In this document: in pieces, positions 1-10,689 of the stretch
Numbering within the stretch: position 1 is the first letter of the stretch
Layout of the letters: every line of letters starts with the position of its first letter
The notes under the pieces: model-generated
Told to the model about the DNA's origin: nothing
Database searches by the model: none
The model's input: the letters and a program-made list of their open reading frames with translations, nothing else
Assembly (NCBI GenBank): GCA_002049455.2
Contig: KV918936.1
Location: forward strand, 93,029-157,028
Direction: 5' to 3'
Length of the DNA stretch: 64,000 nucleotides
Source of the DNA: Porphyra umbilicalis
Lineage: Eukaryota > Rhodophyta > Bangiophyceae > Bangiales > Bangiaceae
Made by a program: the position numbers and the translations under genes

Positions 1-356
1 GGCAAGCGGGGGGGGGGGTGGGGGGGTGCGGCGCAGCTGTCGGCACGACGGCGGCCGGGTCCCCGACCGCCGGCTCTTGTACCGGCTCCAGATTCAATTT
101 AATTTACTCGCCGACTTGCTGTGAAGCATGCCTGGATAAACTGCGATATAAGTGCGGAGTTATCAAAAATGTTTGAAAACACATGAGTGCTCGTGCTCTT
201 GTTCGGATCGGCCAAAGTTGGGCGGTCTGCAATATCGTTTCCTCCTTTTCTCATCATGCTCTTTGGATGTGCGTTCTCGGCTCGTATCCGAAGTGGAGAC
301 GGATAGAATGCACGGATATAATCCTCAGAGATATATCCATGACAACCCCTGGTAGG
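1..356. other. Unassigned left edge with G-run
   Basis: No gene is supported here. The first 30 bases hold two long G runs (one of about 11, one of 7), which could form a G-quadruplex. The rest is ordinary mixed sequence. Homology to the gypsy-3 gag copy begins abruptly near base 357, so this stretch lies outside the conserved part of gypsy-1. Confidence 0.4.
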
Positions 357-1716
357 AAGTGACCTCGCCGGGGTTACCGGCCCGGTGAGTTCGCATAACC
401 ATTACACCTATGACTTAAGAGGTTCCTTCGCGAAGGTTAAAGGATGTAGAAGGCTTCGCCTTCGGCGATGTCGTTGTCGTCACAGGCCTTGGCGAACTTG
501 CGCAAGATCTGGAAGACCTTGGGCTGGTGGGAACCATCCCACTCGTCGTTCACCCCGAAGGACTGAGCCACCTCTTTCTTGCGCCGGGCCAGAGTACGGG
601 CCTGGCGCCGCGTTTGGGCAACCGACTTGTTGTCGAGCGCGTCGGTCTCTCAATCGAACATCACCCGGTAGAACGGGTGGTTCACCACAATCTTGGGCGG
701 CACCACCCGAGTTAGGGGTGTCGGGGTGGTTTGAGTAGGCCCCCCCCAGCCTCTGGACCGGTCGCGGAGGAGAGTTGCGTCGGCAACCCCGGGTCAATAC
801 CCTGGGGTAACTCTCGCGCCGCTCCCCCGCCTCGCTCACCCTCCGCCGAGTCAGGAGTCGGTTGGGCCCTCGGGTCAATACGCCGAGTACCCTCCCTCAC
901 CGTCGACCGCGAGGGAATAGCACGGTACGCACCAGGTAGGGCCGCAACAGGTGACTGGTCCCCCCAGCGGGAGACGTCAGTGGTCGACGACGACGACGAG
1001 TTGTCGCGTCGGCGCCGACGAGCAGAGCGTCGGCCTCGGCCCCGCCGCTCAGCGGGCCTGGGCGTAGAGCCCCTCAACATCGAAATTAGCGATCGAGTAA
1101 CTTCGGACCGAACGACATCGGCCACGGCGTCTCGCCACTCGAGACCCTGGCCGTCCCTGGCACCCCGTGAGCCTGGTGGAGCACGACTAGAGCTCCCGCC
1201 TGCAGGCTCCCGTGCCGATCCTGGCATCGCCCCCCCCTCCCAAGCACCGAGAGGGGATCTCCCAACGGGCCCGAGGGCCGGGGGCCCGATACCATTGGTC
1301 CCGGCGCTGTGCTGAAGCGCAGGGGCACCTATGGCACTCCATCAACCTCGGGGAGCATGACTAGAGCTTCCACCCGCAGGTTTCCGTGCCGGTGGTAGCA
1401 CAAACCCACCGCCCCACGTGATAACGTCTGGCAGCTGTCCCACGCCAAAATGTGTGCCAGCACCCGGCAGGACCGCCTCGTGGTGAGTACCACCCGAGGG
1501 GGCGTCTGCCGGGGGACGATTCCCAGTCGGGTCGAGGCCCAGGGGCAAGGGCTGAAACAAAGTCCGCTTCCCACGGGCACCCGCATCCGTTGTGCCTGCA
1601 CTGGTGTGGCGATCGTCAACAGACGATCTGCCTCCGGGGGGGGTAATATCGTCCGCCCCGGCACCAGGCACCTCGACAACAGGGGGGTCTCCATTCCCCC
1701 CCCCATCGGCCATCGA
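357..1716 (-). pseudogene. gag: Gag of gypsy-1 (broken)
   Basis: Structural capsid polyprotein of a Ty3/gypsy element. The conserved part (359-720) corresponds to the gag segment that reads openly in gypsy-3. Upstream, minus-strand reading includes a basic stretch with consecutive arginines followed by a serine run near 970-1,030. A plausible start is the methionine near 1,716, followed by an acidic Pro/Gly-rich segment. The frame is interrupted at 1,342-1,344 and shifts again near 712. The zinc knuckle that follows gag in gypsy-3 is absent because the copy is truncated. The homology is seen directly; the start is inferred. Confidence 0.6.
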
Positions 1717-2463
1717 CCTGGCCGGACTCAGCGAAACCTGGCGTTGCGGGGCGCCGCCCGCAGCGCTAGGCACCAAGCGGAGGAGGACCTTCTACGTTCC
1801 CCCCGAGGCGGGTTGGCGCACGGCCACCACCCCGAGGAAGGTTGAGTTGCCTTCCTCCCCTGCTGCTCCACCACATGTGACAACACGCTCAGCCCACCCC
1901 ACCCAGTCGTGGAGAGGGCCAGCCGGACCGTGTCGTCGGGTAGTCCTGTCGTGGAATACCCGCCCCGGACGAAACCCCCGAAGAGCACACACGCACGTCG
2001 TCGACCGAGGGAAAACGCCCCGAGAGACAAACACGAGTTGTGTGACCGGAAGTTTACTTGCCTGCGTCGAGGTTCTCGAGGCAACACTCACGCCTCGCCC
2101 TCTCATCCCGTCCGTTCCCCTCGGACCCTCGGACAACCCTCCTCAGACACCCTCAAGGAACCCTCGGAAAACCCTCTTCAGATACCCTCAAAGGACTCTC
2201 GGAAAACGGTCTTCTCTGGTCGCATAGGGCTAGTCTCAGCGGAGGACGGCCGAAGCTTCGAATACCACCTTGAGTATAGGCGGGGGAAGGGTTCTACGTG
2301 AAATTCCCGCGGTGCCCCGGGGTCATGGGCGCGGAGGAGCATAAGTCGATAATCCAAGTCGGGTTTATGCCAAATTAGGACCTTAAGTAGAGGCCGGCCC
2401 GGGGGAGGTTACTATTCCCGGGTGGGTGTTGGGATCGCGGTTGTGGTTGGTGATCCACGAGGT

Positions 2464-2482
2464 GATCACAAGTGGGTCGCCA
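2464..2482 (-). other. Candidate primer-binding site of gypsy-1
   Basis: The plus-strand text ends in GTGGGTCGCCA, as a tRNA 3' end would. The minus strand is therefore complementary to a tRNA acceptor end and starts TGGCGACCCAC. It lies 9 bp inside the LTR edge at 2,492, the expected place for a gypsy primer site. The tRNA identity was not determined. Confidence 0.45.
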
Positions 2483-2491
2483 ACAGAGCAA

Positions 2492-2580
2492 TTTGAAATA
2501 TGTGGTACTGGGACATACTCTCTGGGAATCTGGCTCTTCAAGTGTGAAGGGCCATGTGCCGGACCGTCGCAGACGGCTTC
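2492..2580 (-). repeat. Partial 5' LTR edge of gypsy-1
   Basis: The segment aligns with 49,180-49,265, sharing GAAATATG, GGGAATCT and GGACCGTC blocks in the same order. It starts TTTGAAATATG here and TGTGAAATATG in the other copy, consistent with a TG/CA LTR boundary. Similarity fades near 2,580, before copia-1 begins at 2,691. Confidence 0.5.
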
Positions 2581-2690
2581 GACGCGGGAAAGGACCCGGA
2601 CTGGGGCGAGCCACTGCTCACCATGTTGGCGTGTCGTTGCTTCCGCGCGCGGTAAGCGGCCGATGTGGCCGCCTCATCCGCCGACAACGG

Positions 2691-3070
2691 TGTGAAGTGT
2701 ACTTTCGCAGTCCCCCAGGGACAATTTGCCCTTGCGTGAGTCTTAAGGCTTTGTTTTTGTGTGGTGAGACTGCATGTACTTGATTGTAGATTACGTACAT
2801 GCACTGCATGTTTCAGCGGGGAACCCGTAAGGGGTTGGGCTTCTGGGGAGATTTGTGTGGGGAGCGGCGCCTAGAATGTGAGGCTGTGGGCGCCATCCGG
2901 AGGTGCGGAAGCTGTCCTGCGAGGTGCCGTGCGGGCCTGGTCGGCGGCGCCATTGGGGGTGCCTGGGATTGCCCTGCGGCCGAGGTGGTCTCGAGGATAT
3001 CAGGCACGTCTTCGCAGGCCTGAGCGCGCCGTGTCTGAATAAACAACGCACCCACTCAACATCATCGACA
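2691..3070 (+). repeat. 5' LTR of copia-1
   Basis: Begins TGTGAAGTGTAC and shares long blocks with 8,071-8,430, including CCCCCAGGGACAATTTGCCC and GGCGGCGCCATTGGGGGTGC. The right end is set near 3,070 just before the primer site. It contains a ~20-bp segment around 2,790-2,810 that is missing from the 3' copy. Confidence 0.85.
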
Positions 3071-3075
3071 TCAAA

Positions 3076-3089
3076 GGTTATGGGCCCAG
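3076..3089 (+). other. Primer-binding site of copia-1 (initiator tRNA-Met half-molecule type)
   Basis: GGTTATGGGCCCAG is complementary to CUGGGCCCAUAACC, the anticodon arm (CAU anticodon) of eukaryotic initiator tRNA-Met. Copia-class elements are known to prime from an internal tRNA fragment rather than the 3' end. The site sits a few bases after the 5' LTR. The same word occurs at the matching place in copia-2 and copia-3. Confidence 0.85.
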
Positions 3090-3231
3090 TCTCGCTTGTG
3101 TTCATCGTTGTCTTTAGCTCTGTCGTTTGCGGGATGGCGCTCGTTGAGCAGCTGTGTGTTTCGGCGTCGGGCGGGCGGGTTTAGCTTCCCACGTCGTCAG
3201 TGTCGTGTCTCGGGGCGCGGTTGTCGTCGTC

Positions 3232-6200
3232 CTGTTGGAGTACGGGCGCTACGGTGGCCCTCGCTTTGCGCAGCTGGACGACGATTACAAGGTCTGGGCC
3301 GTGTACGGCCGTGCACAGCTCATCAAGAAGAAGGTCTGGTCGGCGGTTGTGACGGACCGCCCCGCGTCCGGGAGTGTTTCCAAGGGCAACTTGGTGGCGG
3401 ACGCTTGGATAATCATGAACGAGTCGGCGTTGGCGACCATCCAGATGTAGGTCAAGCCGGTTCATCTCAATTCGGTGACGGCGGTCAGTACGGCCAAGGA
3501 CGCGTGGGACGCGCTCAAGGACATCTTTGAGGCGCGTGACAACGCACAGCTGCTGCAGCTCATGCACAAGCTGAACAACCTCAAGAAGGACGGCGACGAG
3601 AATATGATTAAGCACCCGTCGCGCGCCAAGGGCCTCCGCCAAGAACTCGCCATGCTGAGCAATCAGGTGGACAAGAACACACTCGTGTTGCGGATCCTGT
3701 CGGGTCTTTCATCAGAGTACGACATGATCAAGACCGTCCTGGAGAACATGAAAGGCAAGCGCAATCTCGCCGACGCGAGCGCCAAGCTGCTCACGGTGTT
3801 GCAGTGGGCCAGCCAGGGGCGGTCGTCGTCGTCGACTGGCGTCAAGTCGCAAGCGTTTGCGGCTTCTGCTACGATGAAGCCGTTGGACAGGAAGGCGGTC
3901 GCGTGCTACTACTGCGACAAGAAGGGGCATATGAAGCGCGACTGCCTCAAGAAGAAGGCCGACGACGCCAGGGGCAACAAGAAGCCAAACGGCGGGCGTC
4001 CGGATTGTGGCGCGGGCGGTGGTGCACCTCCTCGTGCGGCATCGGCCTACGCCGCGTCGGCAGGCCCGGCCGGGGAGCACAAGACTCCCGAGAGCCTCAG
4101 AGGGATGTCAACCTGGGTGCTGGATTCCGGCGCGACCAATCAGATGGCTGCAGGGGACCAGGGCTTCACCGTCAAGACGTCGGGAAGCGAAATCAAGATC
4201 ACTCTGGCTGACGGTCAAAAGCTGTTCATTAAGGGGCACAGATACGTATCCATGGACATGTGGGCGGGCTCCACCAAGGTACCAATAATCCTCGGTGAGG
4301 CCTTGCTCTTGCCAGACGTGACGGAAACGCTGTGTTCTGTGCGCGCGGTGTACCGCCGCGGCGGAGCGGTGGTGTTTGTCGGGGACGCCTGCCACATCCT
4401 CAGCGATGGAAACGGGGTACTCTCCAGCAGGGTGTTGAGCAACGCGTCTGTCATCGGTTCAGTCAACGAGTCCGGAAACAACGTGCTCAAGGTGACGCCG
4501 GTCAAGGCGTCTGCAAGCACCGCATCAAAACGCATGGACGGCGAGGCGGAGCTGTGGCACCGCAGGTTCAACCACTTGGGTTTCGAGAAGCGCAAGCGAG
4601 TGGTCGGGATGGTTGCCGGGATTCCAGCTTCGGTGGCGGACGCCGATAGCATTCTTGCCACGGCGTGCGCCCCGTGTGTTGGCGGAATGATGGCGCGTTC
4701 CCCGCACCATCGCTTCACTACAACGAGCACCAAGTGCGAGTTAGTTCACACAGACGTCGATGGGCCCTTGACGGAGTCGTTGGGCGGTTCACTATTCTTC
4801 ATGACGCTGATAAATGACTCTACAGGCTTCATCACGGCGACGCCCATCAAGACCAAGGGGATGGTATCGGATGTCATCAAGACCCGCATGACGCAGCTTG
4901 AGACCCTCGCCAGGCTCAAAGTGAAGCGCGTGCGCCACAATGGCGCAAGGGAGTACGTCAGCCACGACCTCAAGGCGTGGTATGACAACAAGGGCTTCCC
5001 GTCCGAGAAGACGGCGCCGTACTCGTCTCAGCAGAACGGCAAAACGGAGCATGCCAAGCATTCCATCATGAAGCGCGTTCGCGCGGCACTGCTGGACGCT
5101 GGTGCGGAAGAAGAGCTGTGAGCTGAGGCGCTCTCCTCGGTCATCCACGTGCTCAACCGGTCCCCCAACGCCGGCAAGATGTGACGCCTCTTGAAGCGCT
5201 CACGGGGCGACGCCTTGACGTAAAGGGATTTGGCGACTGGGGGAGCCGGGCCTGGGATCTCAAGCCCAAGCAGTAGCAGCGCAAGCTGGAAGCAAGGACC
5301 GATGTCGGCCGTTTTGTTGGCTACACCGTTGATGAAAGGGCCTGCCGTATCCTTGAGGATGATTCCAACACGATCTTCGAACGCCGGGACGTGCTCATCT
5401 AGGAGATCTCAAGCGAGACCATCAACCAGACTCCTGTTTTTGGTTCAAGAGCCAGTCCTCGCCAGACGGCGTGGACGAATGGTGACAAGGAGGACGGTGC
5501 AGTGAACATGCTGGACGCGGAAGTCACCAGCGGGGACGAGTTTGCTCCGCAGAAGTCTTCAGAGAGCGACGGCGCGCCGGACCAGGAGGCCGTCCATGGT
5601 GCGGAAGACGGCGATGATGATGACGACAGCGAAGACGCGGCGGCCCAAGATGGGCACCAACTGCTGCCTGACTCCACAACGGAGAATGATGATGACGGAG
5701 CGCATTCGACCCGGCGGTTTAAGCGCAAGCCGGCATCAAAGGTTACCTCGTCGGAGAGCAACCCGAATACGTACGTGGCAGCGGGGCCCTGTGGTGGCGC
5801 TAAATCTGCCTGGGACCTGAGCAAGCCGCCGACCAACGCGAAGGAGGCGCGTGCACGCTCGGACTGGTCGCTATGGAAGGCGGCAGAGAAGGAACAGTAC
5901 CTGGCGCACAAGACGCTTGGTACCTGGTCCAAGACCAAGAATAGCAACAATCGCAAGGCTGTCAGGACTCGGTACGCGTACGACATCAAGCGCGATTGAA
6001 AAGGCAACGTGGCGAGGTACAAGGCGCGCCTGGTCGCGCAAGGCTTCAACCACGTACCGGGGCGTGATTTTGACGAGACGTGGGCGCCAGTGCCAAGCAC
6101 GGAAAAAACACGCGCACTCTTTGCGGTGGCCGGGGCCAAGGACTGGGGGGCTCACCACGTGGACGTCAAGACGGCTGTCCTCAACGCCAAGATGGACGAG

Positions 6201-7404
6201 GAGATGAACATCAATCTTCCGGACGGCACAGGGCTGGGGGAGGCACATGAGGTCTTCCATCTGAACCTTGCTATATATCGGACAAAGCAGGCGGGGCGCT
6301 TGTGGGACATCAAGCTCGACAAAGAGCTCAAGGCTATGGGGGCAGGCCGGTCCAAAGTGGACCCGTGCCTTTACACGTGGAGCCACCCGGTGCACAAGCT
6401 GCTTTACATCCTCGTCTATGTGGACGATCTCATCGTTGCGGGCAAGAGCCTTGACGGGGTTCAAGCGGTCAAGAAATCGGTATCGGCGACGTACGACGTG
6501 CGCGACATGGGGGAGGTCAAGGAATTCATCAGCATGAACGTAATGCGAGACCGGGCGGCCAAGATGCCCACCCTGAGCAACCTTGGTCATGTTATCGCAA
6601 TCCTTGAGGCGTTTGGAATGTCGAACCCCACGCGCAACAAGACTCCAATGGTGTCGGGGGCCAAGCTGGCCAAGACGCGGCAGAACCTCTTGCCCGACGC
6701 CAACCGATATGCCGAACTTGTTGGCTCCCAGCTCTATCTCTCATCAATGACGAGGCTGGACATTGCCTTTGCAGGGGGCGTTCTGTCGCGCTACATTGCC
6801 TGCCCCGAGGAAGACCACATGCGCGCGGCCAAGGGGGTGCTTCGGTATTTTCGCGGGGCTACGCGCCTAGGGGTCGGGTACGACACCCACAAGCCTCTCC
6901 AAGGGTACGTCGACGACGACTGGGAGGGCAACGTTGACACTCGTCGGTCGACGACGGGTTTTATCTTCCCGCTCAACGGCGGGCCGGTCTTCTTGACGAG
7001 CAAGCGCCAGTCGACCGTGGCGACGTCGACGGCTGAGGCCGAGAACGCGGCCGCCACGATGGCGACCAAGCAGGCTCTTCGGCTCCGCAAGCTTTCATCG
7101 GCGCTTGGCGTCGACGGGGGTGCCGTTCCTATGGGGGAAGACAACCAGGCGTGCCTTGCGCTCGTCAACAACCCCAAAGCAACGGGGCGCTCCAAGCACG
7201 TGGACGTCGCGTACCGTACGGTTCGCAATAACGTGGCGCGCGTCGACGTGATTTTTTATCTTCCTGCCGAGTGCTGAGATGCCAGCCGACGGGGTCACCA
7301 AGGCGCTGCCGGGGCCGGCGTTCAAGGCCTTCCGTGACGCAGGTGGTGTCGGGCCCGACTTGGGCACGGCGGCGGGAGCGCTTGACTCGGACCCAACGTG
7401 CTGA
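3232..7404 (+). pseudogene. gag-pol: Gag-pol polyprotein of copia-1 (inactivated)
   Basis: Polyprotein for virus-like particle formation, reverse transcription and integration. By alignment with copia-3, translation should begin near 3,232, but the ATG is now CTG. Domains in order: gag; CCHC zinc knuckle CYYCDKKGHMKRDC at 3,904-3,945; protease VLDSGATNQM near 4,110-4,145; GAG-pre-integrase HRRFNHLG near 4,558; integrase core; RT with intact YVDD at 6,417-6,428; RNase H near 6,900-7,240. Damage seen: TAG 3,448, TGA 5,119, frameshift near 5,180, TAG near 5,273 and 5,400, TGA 5,998, frameshift near 7,250. The second integrase Asp (RHDGA in copia-3) is Asn at 4,939. Confidence 0.9.
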
Positions 7405-8059
7405 GGCACGTCGTCACAGTGCCCGGCTTTGAGGCGCTGAAGGGCTTTAGCGCATCCGGCTGGGCGGGCCCGTGCGCCGATTTCAGGATTTCTGGCCCGA
7501 ATGTCGCGGCCTGGAAGATCGTTCCGGTATCGACACGGGGCGCAGTTGCAACACGTGGCCTCGTTGCAGGACGTGGTGTCGGTGCAACACGTGGCGATGG
7601 GGCTAAAGCGCCTTGGGCCCTCTTCGGGAGGTGCCTGACGGACCGGATGTGGTCGTACGGGCACCCGGCCGGGTCGCGCTTGGTCAGGGCCTCTGCCCGG
7701 ACCTTCCTGGGCCCTATCCGAGGTCGCCTGAAAAACCGAGTTTTGGAAGGGCTCTAAAGGGCTTGAGCCCCGCCGCGAGAATGCTCTTTATGGAGGTGGA
7801 GCCCGATGGACCGGATGGGGTTCCTACGGGCATCAGGGAGGCCCGGAAATGCCTCCGGCATCCTCGCGGGTCTGCTTGGGCCCCATCGGACATCCGTTGA
7901 AAACCCGACCACTGGACGTGGGGCTGAAGGGCTTTTGACCCCTCTGCAAGAAAAAGGTCTAGAGGGCTTCAGACCCCTCGGTCAGATCGTCCCCGGAGAG
8001 CGTTGCAAAGACTTTCGATGACAGGAATTTGACCGAATGGCTGCAATTATCCCTCGGGT
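7405..8059 (+). repeat. Long 3' non-coding region of copia-1 with ~178-bp repeats
   Basis: About 650 bp separate the end of RNase H from the purine tract. Two degenerate units are visible, for example CTGGGCCCTATCCGAGG near 7,710 and CTTGGGCCCCATCGGACAT near 7,888, each followed by AAGGGCTT and a GACCCC/GAGCCCC block. No ORF here resembles an envelope or other accessory protein. Copia-3 has a comparable long repeat-bearing region in the same place. Confidence 0.55.
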
Positions 8060-8070
8060 ACTGGGGGGAG
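8060..8070 (+). other. Polypurine tract of copia-1
   Basis: ACTGGGGGGAG directly precedes the 3' LTR start TGTGAAG. The core CTGGGGGGAG is identical to the tract beside the copia-3 3' LTR. Confidence 0.8.
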
Positions 8071-8430
8071 TGTGAAGTGTACTGCCGCAGTCCCCCAGGG
8101 ACAATTTGCCCTTACGTCAGTCGTAAGGCTTAGTATTAGTGTGGTGACACTGCATGTACTATATCGTAGATATTTCAGCGGGGAACCCATTTGGGGTTGA
8201 GCTCCTGGGGAGATCTGTGCGGGAAGTGGCACCTGGAGCGTGAGGCTGTGGGCGTCCTTCGGTGGTGCGCGAGCTGCCCTGGGAGCTGGCCTGCGGGCCT
8301 TGTCGGCGGCGCCATTGGGGGTGCCTGGGATGGCCCTGCGGCCGAGGTGGCCTGGGGGATATCAGGCACGCCTCCGCACGCCTGGGAGCGCCGTGTCTAG
8401 TATAACAACGCACCCACTCGACATCATCGA
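8071..8430 (+). repeat. 3' LTR of copia-1
   Basis: Begins TGTGAAGTGTAC and ends near ...CACCCACTCGACATCATCGA, matching the 5' copy. It is about 20 bp shorter than the 5' LTR because of an internal length difference. Confidence 0.85.
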
Positions 8431-10244
8431 ATTTACAAGCAGGACGGTATCCGAATCGGATGTGGGAAAGCCGGCCGGCACCTGTGAAGGCTTCGTCGTC
8501 ACGGGCAACGCCCGATGGGCGACGTCTGTGAGCCGCGGCTCCGCCATCATGACCCCCAACAGGGCTTGCGGCGTCCGCGGGACGTTCACGACGCGAACGT
8601 TGTGACACGTCGGTCGGCGACAGTTCCCACTGGGTGGGGCAGCATTGTGCTGGGGGCGAGTCGGCTGAGGTCGTGGTGAAATGGCAGTCGGTTGTGCACC
8701 GCTGCCCAAGGCACCGGCCTCACGACAACATCGGACTTCGCCAAGGCGTCGGCGACGGCGCCGTCGCCCCGCGCGAGGTCGCCAAACGAGAACTTCTCTG
8801 TCAGGAAGTAGTTGCACGGGGACGGCTCGAAGAGGCGGTGCGTCCCGCGGTAAGCGCGCAGCAGCCCCAACATGATGGCGGCCGTCATCATGATGTAGGC
8901 GGTACCCTGGATGGAATGGCACGGTCCCGCCTGCAGCAAGGACTGCTGCTGATGACGGGTGGGTACTCGTACGTCAGCAACGTCGGCGTCGCGCACCGCG
9001 CGGCCATCGCTGGCGACAAGGGCGCGCGCGCCGCCGTGAAGCAGGTGCAGGAGCACACGGGCAGGGAGATGGCCCCGTGCCCCGCCCGCCGGGCCCTTAC
9101 AAGCCCGCCACGCGAGGGGCGCGCGGCCTTCAATGCCAAGGCGGCCGGGGCGGTCGCCGGGGCGGCCGGGGCCAGGGACAGTTGGGGGCCTTCTTTGCAG
9201 AGTTGAAGAGCGCCAAGGAATGGCCTTACGGAACCGCGGAGCTGGATCGCAAGCGGGCGTACCAGTCCTCGAGGACGGTGTACTGCTCTTCGCCGTCGAC
9301 GATCGGCAGCTCCGCCGCGATGTGCGGGACCAAGAGCATCCGACCCGGGTTACACCGCAACATGCAGCGTAGCCATCCCGCACTGCCACCGACAGAGCGG
9401 ACGAAGGACGCAACGCCGCGGTCGGCCGCCGACCGGACGTCGTAGCCTGCCTTTTGGCAAACTCTTGAAAGACAAGCCACAAGATGTGCGCCCCGGTCAC
9501 ATCCTGAAGTTGGGCGGGCTGCAAGACGTCGCTGGCGCGTGGCCAGTCGGCCGTGTCGACAGGTGGCCCCATGGGAGCGAGCAACGCAAGGACGGCGAGC
9601 GGCACCGACAGCGCCGGAAGAGCAGGGTGCGCCTGCTCCAGTAGCGGCGTACGCTCCTCCGGCGCACTCGCCTGCCCCCCGCCGGGAGCCAGGACGCGGT
9701 CCGTGGCGGCGTTGGACGCACGGGACGTCCCCACTTCGGCCCCGGCGCCGGCTTCCGCAATGACGCCCGCCGGGCGGGGCGGCTCCAGCCACTCCCAACC
9801 GTTGGGGTCGTGCGGGAGCCGCATGCCCGGCGGCACCGACGGACGCACTGGGACGGCCAGGTGCCGCCCGCTAGGGCCCGGCTTTGACGACGCGGCAGGC
9901 GCCGTCGCCGCCCCAGGGGCAGTAGCTGCCGTGGACCGGCGCCCCGCAGGCGCCGGGGACGGAGCTCCGACGGAGCCGGAGGAGGACGGGACCCCGACGG
10001 GGTCGGCGGGATGCGTCACCGGAGACGGCTCCATCCCAGCCGAAGAGGATGTTGTACTACGGGGGCCCCTATGTTCCGGGGGCCACCGTGGGAGCAACGG
10101 CAGCGCCGAAGACGTGGCATCCGGCGCGGGGGTCGCAACGCCAGTGGCTGGAAGGAGACGCGGGAACGGGGACGACGGGACGGCCCCGCAGCCCGACCCA
10201 AGACGCCAGGGGGGAGGCGTACCCGACCCGCCGTCGGGCGCCAC
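8431..10244 (-). pseudogene. Broken gene of unknown function, truncated by copia-1
   Basis: A minus-strand open frame runs 10,244-8,586. Its N-terminal ~150 codons are Pro/Ala/Ser-rich. A more protein-like segment then starts near HDPNGWEWLEPP and continues to a WLVFQEFAKR motif near 9,460. There the convincing reading shifts frame (CMLRCNPGRMLLVPHIA, VLEDWYARL) until a stop near 9,226. Convincing text resumes (MMTAAIMLGLLRAYRG near 8,860-8,900) and shifts again near 8,600. It stops at the edge of the copia-1 LTR. At least three frame changes are needed, so this is a pseudogene or an unrecognised spliced gene. I do not recognise the family. Confidence 0.4.
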
Positions 10245-10689
10245 GCGAGCCCTACGGGGGCCCGGGTTGGCGAGCCCGAGAGGGCGCGGCAGGCGACAGC
10301 TGACCGGGCGCCACGCGGCGGGTGCAGCGCGTTGCGCGTGCGACGGTTCCTCCGCCTCTTCTTGTCATGATCGCCTCGGGGGACTTGACATGCATGGAGG
10401 GAATTATCTGCATTGGTTGGTGACGGCCCGGGTCAATTCCCATTTCGGGAAATTGGGCCCGGGCGACGGATTCCGCCGTTTTAGGACGAAGGGCGACGAC
10501 GGTGGCAGGCACCGTCGTCGCCGGCAAATAAACCGTGTCTTCATGTCTTGGCGTTTCGATCGGCCCGAGTTCCCAGACCTCGAGTCCCATAGCGGGTGTC
10601 GCGCGAGCGGCCCACATGGCCGTTACTTCCCTCCGCCTGAGGTGACCCCCCTGATTGGGGTACTACACCGAGCTTCGTCAAGTTGTTGA
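10245..10689. other. Spacer, no gene seen
   Basis: GC-rich 5' half; the 3' half is less biased. Open frames on both strands have low-complexity Arg/Pro/Gly composition and are not supported. It separates the divergent unknown gene on the left from the RecQ-like fragment on the right. Confidence 0.4.

Larger units (their letters stand above)
357..2580 (-). mobile_element. gypsy-1: decayed Ty3/gypsy 5' portion (gag, leader, LTR edge)
   Basis: This is a truncated gypsy element read right to left. Bases ~359-880 closely match the gag region of gypsy-3 at ~48,674-49,165. Bases 2,492-2,577 match the LTR-like segment beginning at 49,180. Between these blocks gypsy-1 keeps about 1.6 kb (gag N-terminal coding plus leader) that gypsy-3 has lost. 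No protease, reverse transcriptase or integrase follows on the left, so the element is cut near base 357. Frames are broken throughout. Confidence 0.75.
2691..8430 (+). mobile_element. copia-1: full-length, inactivated Ty1/copia retrotransposon
   Basis: Related direct repeats at 2,691-3,070 and 8,071-8,430 flank a gag-pol region in the order gag, protease, integrase, RT, RNase H, which is diagnostic of Ty1/copia. A primer site identical to part of the initiator-tRNA complement follows the 5' LTR. A purine tract ACTGGGGGGAG abuts the 3' LTR. The LTRs differ by many substitutions and indels, and no clean target duplication remains, so this is an old insertion. Its protein is the same family as copia-3. 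It carries at least five in-frame stops and two frameshifts. Confidence 0.93.
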
